The notes beneath the pieces are model-generated. The model had not been told where the DNA came from. It ran no database searches and saw nothing but the letters and a program-made list of their open reading frames with translations. This document shows positions 12,541 through 23,600 of a stretch of 64,000 nt of DNA, piece by piece (the stretch's first letter is position 1; the number at the start of each line of letters is the position of its first letter). A program made the position numbers and the translations under genes. The stretch comes from Lycorma delicatula (lineage: Eukaryota > Arthropoda > Insecta > Hemiptera > Fulgoridae), in assembly GCF_047948215.1 (NCBI RefSeq), contig NC_134456.1:203124034-203188033 (forward strand). The letters are read 5' to 3'.

Positions 12541-12812
12541 TGAACCTAGTTACGTTCACAAAATGCTATGCTGATTGAGTTCATGATGCTACCTGAAAAT
12601 AAGAATGGTAGTTATAAAAAACCTAAGCCTGATAGAAGAATTCTGATATCATATTTGCAACCAGCATGAAAAATACTATAAGAATCCGTTATTCACTCTC
12701 ATTTAATAAAATCAGTGTAATTTTTATTATTAAAACTATTTTTAATTTTATTAACCATGGCCCATTGGTATTGATATATAATAGTTTCCACTTACCAACA
12801 TTCTTTAATAGT

Positions 12813-12855
12813 ATGTTCAAGCGCTTTCAGATTAGTAAACCATCCCCAGGAACAT
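12813..12855 (-). ncRNA. Hammerhead-ribozyme-like motif, left arm (degenerate core)
   Basis: Read on the minus strand from 12855: stem I strand ATGTTC, core CTGGGGA, stem II GGTTT-ACT-AATCT (one non-pairing position), GAAA, a minimal self-complementary stem III AGCGCT, an unpaired T at the expected cleavage position 12819, and the second stem I strand GAACAT. All parts are in the order of a type I hammerhead. The core has CTGGGGA instead of the required CTGANGA, so this arm is probably inactive. Stem I pairs C with G where the other arm pairs A with T. Confidence 0.6.
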
Positions 12856-13137
12856 TGATATGTTATAATTATTTACTTCACATATCATTAATTATACTAA
12901 CTTGAATTTTAAAAACAAAAATTATAAATATATTGATCATCTAAAGGTCAATGTTATTTGTCATGTCAGTATGACGGTCTCTACTTTTACGTTAGCAATT
13001 GAGAACTTTATACTGACATGATGAATAACATTGACACTATTTTACCTTTTGACGATCAATTGTTATATTTATAATTTTTGTTTTTAAAATTCAAGTTAGA
13101 ATAATTAATATGTGAAGTAAATAATTAGAACACATTA

Positions 13138-13180
13138 ATGTTACTGAGGATGGATTGCTAATCCGAAAGCGCTTTAACAT
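13138..13180 (+). ncRNA. Hammerhead ribozyme motif, right arm (intact core)
   Basis: On the plus strand: stem I strand ATGTTA (13138-13143), core CTGAGGA (13144-13150, fits CUGANGA), one linker base, stem II GGATT-GCT-AATCC (13152-13164, perfect five pairs), GAAA (13165-13168), stem III AGCGCT (13168-13173), T at the cleavage position 13174, and stem I strand TAACAT (13175-13180, six perfect pairs). Stem III is only three palindromic pairs with no loop. This is the minimal form reported for Penelope-like elements, thought to work as a dimer. Cleavage after U at position 17 is allowed but less favoured than after C. Activity is not shown. Confidence 0.7.
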
Positions 13181-13212
13181 ACTATTAAAGATTGTAAGTG
13201 GAAACTATTATC

Positions 13213-16200
13213 TAAATAAAACTATTCTTATTTTATGGTTATTACCATATAAATACATTTTGTTAGTTAAGTGCGTGTTTCTTTTCATATATGATCTATT
13301 GGTTTTTTTCGCATTTAGAATGATTGAACTCTTTGTCTTTCTCTGCATTTAATCATTTCAACAAAAAAAATCATTAAGTATGAAATTCATTTTAGTCAGA
13401 TTTGAAAAAAAAATCCAATTCTTATTTATATGTGGCCTCTGGAAAATTTTACGTCATCAGTATAAACCATGGTACAATTTGGGTGGGCCAGGCCTGATTT
13501 ATACAGTATTTCTAGGTGAAAACATGAAATAACAAGTGCAGTAATCGGATGTTAGAAATTAACAATATAAGAGTTTTTAAAAAATATACCAGTTTTAGAA
13601 AATGTATAAAAACTTTATTTTGTAACAATCTGATTTATTTGAAATTTGCTAAACCTTCAAAAATTCTTGATTGTAGGATATTTGATATAACCTTGATTCT
13701 CTCTTTTACTACTACATTTCTTCTACTACTATTGTTGAAGTACATTTATCACTTCCTTAAAATGTACTGAAGTGAATTTTAACTTCTATTATATGAAACA
13801 TAGTGTACAATAAAATTATAAGACTGGGAAAAAAATTAATCATGTCAAATAAAAAAATTGTTTTTTGTATTTATCTAAAGTGAAGGTAAGTTTTCTTAAT
13901 GTTAAACGGTCACCCAACTTTTGAATAGTAAATTGTGACAGCTGAAGTTGAATTTTTTACTTTGTTCTTGGAGGAACATGGATGCACTTTGTATAAAGAT
14001 AGTGTACACAACTAAAATTGGAAAAAGGAAAAATGATTCCTTGATGGCCTGTAGGTGCAACACAGAATTTTATAATTTTTGTTGCACTTTCAATATTTAA
14101 TAACTTATTACAAAATAATCATATAAAACTATTAGGCAATAAAATTTTTGTAATGCTCAATTCACAAAAAGTTCTATTCTGGTCAAAATGTTGTTTTTTT
14201 TTTGTGTACTTAATGTAAAGTTACTATATTGCAAACATTTTAAAAATTGCATGAATTTGAAAAAAATATTAAAGTATTTTGAAAAACACAATTGCCCTTG
14301 GTAAATTAAAACTAAATGTAACCACTTTGTATGAAAAACATTAAAACACATTTTTCACACCCTAAGACAACACATCACAAACATTGTGAATAAAAATTTT
14401 TTTTTCTATGAATTGATTCAATGCATTTGTTTATTTGTGAGGGGCTGGGTCTATTGTCAGCATATTATCGCATTTTTGTTTGCGTAATGCCTGGTGTATG
14501 GATATTCCTGTAAATTGTATGTCTGTGTAAATTATCACACTAGTTTTTTTGAGTGTAAGCTGATTACTAATAGTTTCAAACTCCAATAGTATTTTGTCAT
14601 TCAATAGGTCCTGCCATATTTGTTGTTCACTTCTGTACCTAGTTGTCGATTTTGTAGGTTATTTTTGTATGGGTAGTGGTTAAAAAGTGGAACTTCCAAG
14701 AATTGGCAGTATTTTACTTTCAAAATATTAATGTAATTTCATAAACAATATTAGAAATTAATTAAATATTTAAAAGAAAAAATTCTGTAATTCGTAAAAG
14801 CATAACATTGTTTACTCAACCACATGAACAGATTGAAGTTTGCATTAAATTCAGAGTGATTATTTCAAGTTGCATTTTTACCAATTATTGAGATGGTTAT
14901 ACTTTGTAGCTGCCAGTAATTGAAAAACGTAGGAATACATTATGTAACTACTACCCATTCAAAAGATAAATTAGGTAGTTACACTATGTGATTCCTGCTC
15001 CTCAAAGAGTTAACCCTCCTTACCTTGCAGAATCCTTATTAATCTAAGAGACCAAAATTTCTATGCAAGTATAAACACAATTTGTTGCTTGTGGCTTTTA
15101 ATTTAATGCATACTTGTACTTTTATTAATCTTATTAAATTGCCTTAGATACTGGACACAAATTTATTCTTAAATCAAGACTCTATGACTGTTGTTTCATT
15201 TATAGTAACATTCTGTTAGTAGTATGCTTTATTGAGGTAGTATACATCAAGGTATTTTAACTGAAAAAATGAATACAGATACTTTATAAGCAGAAAAAAA
15301 GCTTTTTTCTTCATTAAATTTTTATCACCCTTCCTCCCAACACTGATGCACGACTCCAATTGATCGTAAAGGAAGAATAAATCTGTTCAGTCCTGCAAAG
15401 GGCTTTTTTTAGACATTAAAGATATAGTGTACTATCTCCTCTTAAATTCAATAACACTAATATATTCTAGCAAAACTTTTTGCCAAATTTCTGAGCAAAG
15501 TAGGTCAATTTTAAAACCTGTTTTCATAAAGTTATTGATCGAACATACAAATTTCTCAGTTTCAAGAAACTAGTGAAACTTTCAGAGTTTCTTGGCAGCA
15601 ATTTCAATGAAGTTACAAATAGCACTGTTGTTAATGGTACCCATCTTAAAGATGTTAGGAAGATCTCTGTAAGTACATAATTTAATAATACATTAAATCT
15701 GTGTTGTGGGTTTGTAAATGTTTTACTGTACAAGTTCATTGAAATTTTTGTTTTAATGCAGAGTGTAACACACCCATATGTACTTTTTATAGTAGGACAA
15801 CATGCCCTGTAAAACACCTGATGACAAAAAACATATCACTAATTGAATATACTAATAAATTTAACAGACTGATGTACATTCACCCATAGATACAAGAACA
15901 ACAGAATCAAATTTTGCCAATTTCACGTAAAAATTAAAAGATTTCGCACAGTGTGAAATTTAGATACAAAGATAACTGACTGGGTATGTTATTTGATTGC
16001 ATTCCTAATGTTTAAGATGAGTGTTGCTGACAACCTGCAGCAGAATGTGCTACTAATTAGCTACAAAGTTCATTTTGAAGAAAAAGAACCTGAAAGGTGT
16101 CTTGAAACAGAGTTTAACATTGTAGCTGCTCAATGCTTTTTATAAATATTTGTAACATTATCAAGATTTATTTCCTGTACTTTTCTAAGCTTATTCTTGA

Positions 16201-16299
16201 TTGCAATGATTTATTTATCTACAGTAAGTGCAGTTCTATGCCTAATGAAATATACTGTAATTATTTTTTCTGAGATAAATTAATTTTGTGTAGCATATG
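13213..16299. other. Intergenic AT-rich DNA with one small inverted-repeat hairpin
   Basis: No gene was recognised. The one structured item is an imperfect hairpin at 14931-14996 (left arm starts aggaatacattatgtaac, right arm ends actatgtgattcct). The ORF at 15524-15817 (-) matches no known family and has the composition of random AT-rich sequence. Confidence 0.45.
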
Positions 16300-17038
16300 A
16301 AAAGTGCCAAATCTGACTGGAAAGCAAAGCCCGATCCTTCCAAGTTCTGAAGCAACCTAGTCAGGAGTGATTGACAAAACATCCATCCCTTATGAGCTGA
16401 CCTCATAAGAGTTAAACCTCTGATCTCTTTTCAGAGATATAACAGACATTGTGTGGTATAAAGTCTTTTTCAGTGCTATTTTTGAGCTGGTGGTCAAGGG
16501 AGTACCTTCCCCAGTTTCACAATCTTGCTGTCTGAGAACTGTTACAACGGTTTTGCACCCTTACTATTTAGATGATTTGTATCCTTTTTGCAGGGATTCA
16601 GAGGATTAGGTGCATGATTTGTTCGAGCACCTGCCTCATCTTGGTGAAAAGAGCGGCAACGACTCCTGGTCGCAAGTCCCTGTTATAAACAAAGGGGCCT
16701 TTACCCTTAGTCCTGCTTGTGCTCTTTTAGAGTGAGGGCTGTAATCTGTAACTACGTGTTAATCTTTGATTTCACACATTTGATCCAGTAGCGGCAAAGA
16801 GTGACAGGAGAATACAAAAGGTCTCCAGCTGCCCATGGCTCACTGCAGGTAGTTGACACGCTTGTGGGCTTGTGCCCAATATCTAAGTAGAAGGAATACA
16901 GCGAGCATTTTCTGTTCGTATACTGTTAGGTCAGGGTATCTACGACCATGACAGATGTCAGTGAGATAGATAAGAAGCCTCATCCTTGACCTCCCCAAAC
17001 TCTGGTCCTGACAACAACAGTTCAGAGGTAGATTAGGA

Positions 17039-17272
17039 GTGACCACTCAGGAGGGTATGAACCCACTTACTGAAGAGTTTTTGCAAGCCGGGGGCAGCTC
17101 TGCTTTGGCTCGTGATGTTTTGGCAGAACTGGGTGGCTTGTCTTCCTATTTAGCAAACCCGAAGTGTACTAGTGCTGCTACCAAGAAAAGATTATTGGCC
17201 CTACTCGAATCCGAGCGGCTTTCACAGCCCTCGTCAAAGGGTTCGAAAATCTTGACTCACGGCCTGAAGTAA
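17039..17272 (+). pseudogene. LINE ORF1 (Gag-like) fragment
   Basis: An open frame with Met near 17057 encodes segments such as FLQAGGSSALARDVLAELGG and YLANPKCTSAATKKRLLALL, ending at TAA 17270-17272. An Ala/Leu-rich helical start with a conserved Asn-Pro-x-Cys-Thr motif resembles Gag-like ORF1 proteins of R1-type LINEs. From about 17205 another frame encodes RT C-terminal sequence, so the last 20 residues of this frame may be read-through past a deletion junction. The family assignment is tentative. Confidence 0.45.
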
Positions 17273-17690
17273 CAGTGTCGCGGCAGGCAGTCTGTGTTAT
17301 AGCCGGAGTCAAACCAATAGACATCTTGGCTGCTGAGCGTAGGAACGCTACATTTCCAAGGTAAACAATCTCTTGACATTAGAACGAAAGCAGGAGATTG
17401 AAGACCGGGTCCTTGCGTCTTGGCAGGTCAGGTGGGACGAATCCCACACAGATCGCTACACGCGTGGTATATTTCCTATAATGTCTGATTTAGGAGCGAT
17501 TGGATGGATCTCCCACAATCGGTATATCATACAGTTTCTCTCCGGGCATGTTGCCTTTCGGGCGAGTTTGGTGGATTTGAGTCAATACCCGTATTGTGGT
17601 TCATATGATACAGTAGATCACGTCCTCTACGTCTGTCCCCGATACGACGTAGAGAGAATACATTTCTTTCTGTATCTCCGTATTAACTGA
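17205..17690 (+). pseudogene. R1-type reverse transcriptase C-terminus with zinc-knuckle-like motif
   Basis: From 17205 one frame reads RIRAAFTALVKGFENLD and then SRQAVCVIAGVKPIDILAAE, the thumb/C-terminal region of R1/I-group reverse transcriptases. A frameshift near 17355 moves to a frame reading GWISHNRYIIQFLSGHVAF and then YPYCGSYDTVDHVLYVCP. The latter is the Cys-x(n)-His-x4-Cys segment (C, H, C) found at the end of many R1-type ORF2 proteins and thought to contact RNA. The stop is near 17688. The RT catalytic domain and endonuclease are missing. The minus-strand ORF at 17601-17861 is a shadow. Confidence 0.7.
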
Positions 17691-18530
17691 ATGATCCTCG
17701 AAGAGTGGTCTATAGTGGCTGGTTTCCTTCGCGCCCTTGCAGTGTGTAGGTCTGCAGAGGGAGTTTAATCGAGGTACTCGATCGTGGTAGGATCCCGGGT
17801 GGCTAGGGTTGTGGCTTAGGCATTGGATTGGTTGGAGGTAGGCGCATTGGCATCGTACCACGGTTATATTGGTATTGTTTGTGATTCGCTTTGGGACTTC
17901 CGCTGGCTGGGGTGACCGTGCCTCCGAGTTATGTTAACACGTGTGACCGGGGGTGTGGCTTCCCTCCGCCGGTGGCGGTCCTGATCGTGACTTCGTAATA
18001 ACACGCGAGACACCATAATCGTACCGGGTGGTGGTGCGGGGTTTAAACTGGTCGACTTATTTGTAGGTCTGAATTTCTATTTTTGTATATTTTAACTGTT
18101 GCGTAAAACATAATTTTGATTGGTATGAGTGTAGGACTGATTTAACTTTAAATTCGTTCGTTGACTGAGGCATTCACAGTCATGAACGGTGTTGTCAAAT
18201 TTGTACTAGGCGCGGGGTTCGCGCTTCTGCAGTTTCGGTTAGTTAGTTGAGGGAATCATGTTAGCGTGGATGGTAAGATGTCCATTTGAGGCCTACATGA
18301 AGGCAAAATTTGATATGTATTTACTGATGCAAATGTCTGGCAAGGCATTTACATTGGTGGAATCCCGACTGAAACCTGGCTGATTACTCAGATGTAATCA
18401 GTTAGAGGGTCTCGTCTAAAGACAACCTCTGGTAAAACCCCTCAGGGCTTAGAACAGAAGGGGTGGTGTGGTGACCGGTAAGATCACAAGGTGGGTGTCT
18501 TCCCCCTATGGGGTTGGGATGACTAAAAAA

Positions 18531-19111
18531 GTATGAGTATGACTATTTTCTTTGAGGAACAATATTGAATCTCAGCATTTCATCTGAAACAGATTGGTTT
18601 CACTTTTTAATTTATGAAGAATTCTATAGTACCAGTGATGACTCTTTACCGCTTTACATTTCAAAGAGGACAATTATGAAGTCGTAACATAATGGACTAT
18701 TAAAAAGAAACCAAATAGGATATCTTCAACAGACAAGTACCACAACTACCACACTCTGAGTTTCTAAAAAATGTGTAATGAACAGTACTACAGAATTCTT
18801 GATTAAATATCTATATTAAAGGTAAAGTAAAAAATAAATACCTTTATTAAAGGAAATACCAGTATGAGGATGATTATTTTCTTTGAGCAGTAATATTGAA
18901 TCTCAGCCTTTCATCTGAAACAGACTGGTTTCACTTTTTAGTTTTATCAAGAGTTCTGTAGTACTACTAATTAAAAGTTTCCTATTAAGAATGTGGTAAG
19001 TTGTGAAAACTTGTCTGTTGAAGATATTCTGTCTGGTTTCTTTTTAAGAGTCCATTATGTTACTACTTCATAATTGTCCTGTTTGAAATGTAGAATGGTA
19101 GTCATCACTGG
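18531..19111. mobile_element. Foldback element with extra direct repeat
   Basis: The left arm (18631-18806) and right arm (18944-19111) are inverted copies about 85-90% alike by eye; for example, the left has ccagtgatgac at 18632 and the right ends gtcatcactgg at 19111. Both contain the block ggacaattatgaagt or its complement. In addition, an 80-bp segment at 18531-18612 recurs directly at 18862-18943 (shared ttgaatctcagc and tttcatctgaaacaga). The layout is A-B-A'-B(inverted). No coding frame. It starts at the 3' end of the LINE. Confidence 0.7.
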
Positions 19112-20979
19112 TCAATTAAGAGTTAAGAAACTTTTCTCCTCTGAAAATTTTAATCATAGCTATGAAATATTTTTCCTTGTGCTCCCATGTAGCTAATACT
19201 GTTTCATACTTTAATTTCATGTGCAGTATTCAGTTGCCAATACAAACACCAGTTTCTGATATAGTTTGTAATATTAATTCACTAATTAGAACAATCTGAT
19301 GTCACATGTAAGAAGACATTCTCAGCTGCCAAGCATGAGGTTCATTTTCACACAATTTGTTATTTCATCTGATTTATACTCTCTTGCCTGTCATTAACAG
19401 AAAATATTCTTTTACATTCACTTTGACATTATTTCATTTCTTTAATGTATTTTAGCATTTTGTTATGAGTTAACCAAATATAGAGGATTCATGTTTATGT
19501 ACATTAAAATATGTTCTAAGTATTTGAAATGGACTATATATGCTACTAGTAAAAAAAAAAGTTGACCAACCTACAGAAGATGTATTTGTAGTTATGTAAA
19601 TGATTTCTGAAAACCATAATATTTTTCCTATATTTATAGACTTAAAAAAATTCAGTACACCTTATTTTATTACATTTTTAGTTGCAATGTAAAACTAATG
19701 AAATCCAAAACACGGTAGTGTGAGTTTAATGAATTAATCTTTCAGCCTTTTGAAGAGAATGGGAATCAGTCTCTTAAGAATACTATAAGCATAAAAATTA
19801 TTGCTTCTAATTTTTTAATCTATTTAGATATGTAAATAAAATTAAAAAAATTGAGACAATTCAGTCTAATTATCAGCTGGCCCTATTAGCTAAAACTTAC
19901 TAAAAGTAAATATTTTCATTAAAAATGGAAGCTTGCAATGTACGAGTAAACACAGTGAAAACATGAAACTCAGAAATATGCAGTAATACCTGTTCAATAG
20001 TATTGCACAGTTTTTAAACTTGTAATGTACTATCAGCTACACTAGCTTTTTTGCCATTCATACACATGTACATTTATTTAAATGTACATCATTATATTTA
20101 ATTTCAATTTAAACATTAAATTTTATACTGCTCTAATTTTTAAGAAAACCATACTTAAAATAGCAAAATTATTGATTATTATATCAGGAAATATATTTAC
20201 CAAGTCAGGACATTGTAATAATGCATTAAGTAAAAATTTAAAAAAATGGTTGTAATTAAAATGATTTGTATTTATTTTTAATGATTTAACTTATACTTAC
20301 TTATGAAGTACTGTTCTTGAGATGAGAATATAATTCTAAATGTTCATCATACCTGTTTTATGTTTATGAGTGTTAAGTATACACACACAAAGCATGAACA
20401 ATATCAGTTGAGGTTTTAATTTAATTAATATCTTATGTAAATAAAGCAAAACATTTCTTGATTTTTCTGTTACCTTTCTGATTTATTTTTATTTTTATTT
20501 TAGGAAGAACCAGTCTAACAATCTTTTTGTGAGATTTATAATTGTTTAATTAAGATACCTATTGCTTGTTGCAGTTAAGTATATATTAAAAAATTAAGAT
20601 TTTAGTGACCATTTATATTTGTTTCCTATCTCTCAAAAATTAACATCCTTTTATGATTCATGATATTAATACAAGAGGTAGAAAAATAGATTGTGCAAAG
20701 ATATTTTTATCACTACCATCTCAGCTAGTGTAGGGCGGTATCCCTTGTTCCACTACTTATCCAGCAATGAAATGGTTAAACATACTCTGCTATTAATGAA
20801 GTAGTGTATTTAACAAGACTATGGTAAATAATTACAATAGCTCAGTGACTTATAACCACATTACATTTTGACTGACCAGACATAAAATAATTTGATGCAA
20901 GTCAAATAAGTAAAGTATATGGAGTGTATTAGAGACAAGCACAAAATGCTAATGTAAAAAATACATCATCATTTTAAGG
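19112..20979. other. Intergenic AT-rich DNA, nothing recognised
   Basis: No coding or repeat structure beyond short homopolymers and a small palindrome near 20065-20090. Confidence 0.4.
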
Positions 20980-22690
20980 TAGGCTTACCATATTTTTTTT
21001 TGTATCCAACCCAGGACATATTTTTGAAATTACTTAAAAGTCTTAACAGTTTTCTGAAACATTAATCTTAATTTATTCAGTTGTATTTTTCACTAGACAT
21101 GACTTTTTTTAGAAATGGTTTGTTGTTTTAATTACATCATAAAATTCACAACAAGAAAGTTCTGAATTAATTTTAACATTTAACAGATGTCTAACAACTG
21201 ATACTGAAAGTCTACCCCTTAATATCCCAGGCAAAGACATCGGAAACTCAACCATTTTAGAAATATTGAAACACGAAACAACAGTCTTTTGAGACACCTT
21301 AAAAATTGCTTTCCACTTCTCTTCAATAATATCTGGTACTTTTTCAGAACTTGAACCACAACCTACCCTTTGGTTTTGAATTACCTGGTTTAACAATGTA
21401 CGTTCATCAAATAGGTCATCAATTTTTATGGAAATTTTATAATTTCATCAACAACTTGTGCACTCTCTTCTAAATCATCCAGGCAATTTCAATTCGTAAA
21501 TTTATCCACTGAAACTAACCATCTTTATCAAAACTGGTTCTCCACAACTCAACAATTATTGGATACGAGAATTATAAAAATTGTCTATGCTTGAGAATAA
21601 TTTCTGTTCCTAAACATCATTATTTTCTTTTCGACTGAATAGCAATTCTTTGGCAGAAGGTGGTATAAATTTGTGGGTTTTTCTTTCCTGAAATTGACAA
21701 ATTAATTCAGAATATGTCTGAAATGCTTCTGTTCCTTCAGAACTACATTATTAAATAACTAGACTACCAAAAATTTCAAAACTAGTTCACTTTCTACATT
21801 TTCAATAAAATCAATTAATAATTTTGGGCATTTGTCACAAATTATGAAGTATGATTTTAGGCAATCAAAAATGGAAATAATTCTTTCCATTGCAGGTAAC
21901 AAACTAAGGTACCTTCTGCTGTTATGAGATAATACTTTTTTGCAATCTGTTTCCTCAAATTCACAGAACTCTTTTAATTTTCGTTACTCTTGCTATATAT
22001 AAGTGAAAATATTTATTCATTTTTATAACAATAACTTCTATATCCAGGGGTAGAGAATCACATGCTTTTTGTACTGAATTGTGTACAATGTGGGCTGAAC
22101 AACCAATTCCTAAAATGGTCTATCTAAATCATTTTGAACATTTCTGAACACATTTCATTCCCCTTTCTCTTCACACCACCAAAATTACTGTTAGTGTTAT
22201 CAGTAGTTTGACTAACCAACTTTTCTTCAAGTTTGTATTTTTTCATACTGCAAAAGAAACAGTCAAAATTTGAGCAGTTCACCTGACACTTCATCAAAAT
22301 TTAAAAGTTTAACTTGAATTCTTTCCTCCAGACTATATCTTAACAGTAATCGGAACAAGTTTTACTCACTTCTGTTTGAGCGATAGCTCAAACGATCGAT
22401 AGATCGTTACTGTTATATAATTAATGTTGTTCAAAGAACACAACACATTATCAAATAAAAATGGTGAAATAATGTTAACAATAATTGCCTCAGTTTTGGT
22501 TCTAGCAATGAAAATTTTGTGTCATATAACTTTTTAATCGGTTTAGATGTGCAATCTGATGTTTTGAAACTGAGTTTGTGTATAGCAGTGTGGCATGAAA
22601 ATGTAGCTTCTTTAGCAGCACACTCCACACACACAGCTAATGTTGTTTTAGACTTTCTACATGAACCTTTTAACGTAAATGTCATTTCAA
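20980..22690 (-). pseudogene. hAT-type transposase relic, copy 1
   Basis: The minus strand, with many frameshifts, encodes a hAT-superfamily transposase related to BED-finger proteins that recur in arthropod genomes. Segments in order from 22650 downward: TLAVCVECAAKEATFSCHTA, EPKLRQLLLTLF and its shifted equivalent, a SNFGGVKRKGNE segment, HCTQFSTKS, and near the C-terminus ILRGRLSVSVVRHLLNVKIN followed by SELSCCEFYDVI (21109-21240). The left end carries TAGGCTTACCATAT (20980-20993), matching the inverse of the right end of copy 2 (32411-32424), so it is taken as the terminal inverted repeat. The 5' part has lost the BED finger. About 93% alike with copy 2 over 22021-22625 by eye. Confidence 0.7.
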
Positions 22691-23144
22691 ACCAATTTCT
22701 TAATCGTTTTGCGTTTGAACAGAATTGGCTTCTGAACTGTTCTAATTTGTGTTTATATAATAAACACGTTGTATTTTACTTTTCTGTATTGCAATTCAAA
22801 TAAATATTTTTTAACAAAACCAAATGTTGGATTATTTCGTGTGCCACTCTGTAGATGACAATAATAAATATAGCTGTATCATAGTGGATCCTTGAAAAAT
22901 TGCAAATTGGTTCTTATAAATTTCATTCTAGCAGTATAGGTACAATTTATTTTTCAATTTAGCTCATTTTCATTAACTTCATTAAGCATTTTCACAATGA
23001 TATCTGCTTCTTCAGAACAGACTTTTATGAAAAATATTTAAAAACTATAATAACTAATGTACAAATATTTGAAAAATAAATATCAGGGTATTTGATAAGT
23101 TGTTAATATAAGAAGATAAGGTATTGTGTAGGTATTTGATAAGA
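22691..23144. other. AT-rich spacer
   Basis: Between the hAT and mariner relics. The open frame at 22519-22803 (+) is largely antisense to the hAT relic and is not a gene. Confidence 0.4.
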
Positions 23145-23600
23145 TTATACTGCATATTTATCATTTTACCCTTTTACAGAAAGTCAATGAAGATTATCCC
23201 ACCAGCATCCCAAAAGATAGTGGCATATGCTGTTGGAATGGTTTTTGCCTTCTTTACAGCAGCTTCCCCAACAGCAACCCATTGTTTTAATTGTTTCTTG
23301 GTTTCAGATTGTTAGCAGTTGTCAGTTTCATGAACTGTTATAAAATAGCACAAAAATTCCTTTTGATTATGTTGAAAAAGTCCCAAACCTTGCTTAGAAA
23401 TTTATTCTTTCATGTATTTATCACTTTTGAACAAATATAGCACCCATTTTGCAATCATTTAAAATATGATGCACTTGTTCATTTGATTGATATCTCTCAA
23501 TCTCGTAGACTTTTAATCTCCTATTTTCCATCACCATATCATGTACTTTTTCAATATTCTCTGCAGTTGTAATATCAATAGACCGCTTGAAACATTAAGC
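23145..23600 (-). pseudogene. mariner transposase relic (middle part)
   Basis: The minus strand reads SIDITTAENIEKVHDMVMEN, then RRLKVYEIE, VHHIL, a degraded stretch, then SETKKQLKQWVAVGEAAVKK followed by AKTIPTAYATIFWDAGGIIF. These match the linker and first half of the catalytic domain of Mos1-like mariner transposases (xSETKQQSKQW, KAKT, ATVFWDxxGIIFIDYL). The segment that should carry the first catalytic Asp (VDETW) reads VHETD, so the acidic residue is changed. Everything after FIDFL is missing, including the DxxPxH and DYxLF motifs. No terminal repeats were seen. Confidence 0.75.

Larger units (their letters stand above)
12780..13212. repeat. Long palindrome (foldback), probably paired Penelope-like terminal sequences
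   Basis: The left arm (12780-12972) and right arm (13010-13212) are inverted copies separated by a 37-nt spacer. Shared blocks include aatagtatgttcaagcgctt, acttgaattttaaaaacaa and atgtcagtat. The arms differ by substitutions and small indels, so the palindrome is old rather than an assembly artefact. Each arm carries a hammerhead-ribozyme-like motif, a feature known from the terminal repeats of Penelope-like retroelements. No Penelope reverse transcriptase or GIY-YIG endonuclease frame was recognised nearby. Confidence 0.7.
16300..18530 (+). mobile_element. Non-LTR retrotransposon (R1-type LINE), internally deleted copy
   Basis: This 2.2-kb block is distinctly richer in G+C than its flanks, marking it as transferred sequence. 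From 5' to 3' it holds a probable 5' untranslated part (16300-17040), an ORF1-like segment (17039-17272), the C-terminal end of a reverse transcriptase ORF (about 17205-17690), and a GC-rich 3' UTR ending in a short A run at 18524-18529. A complete element would have about 3-4 kb more between ORF1 and the RT end, so a large internal deletion is inferred. The left boundary is approximate. Confidence 0.7.

Noticed and set aside
15524..15817. 97-residue minus-strand ORF
   Set aside because: No family resemblance on either strand; likely chance.
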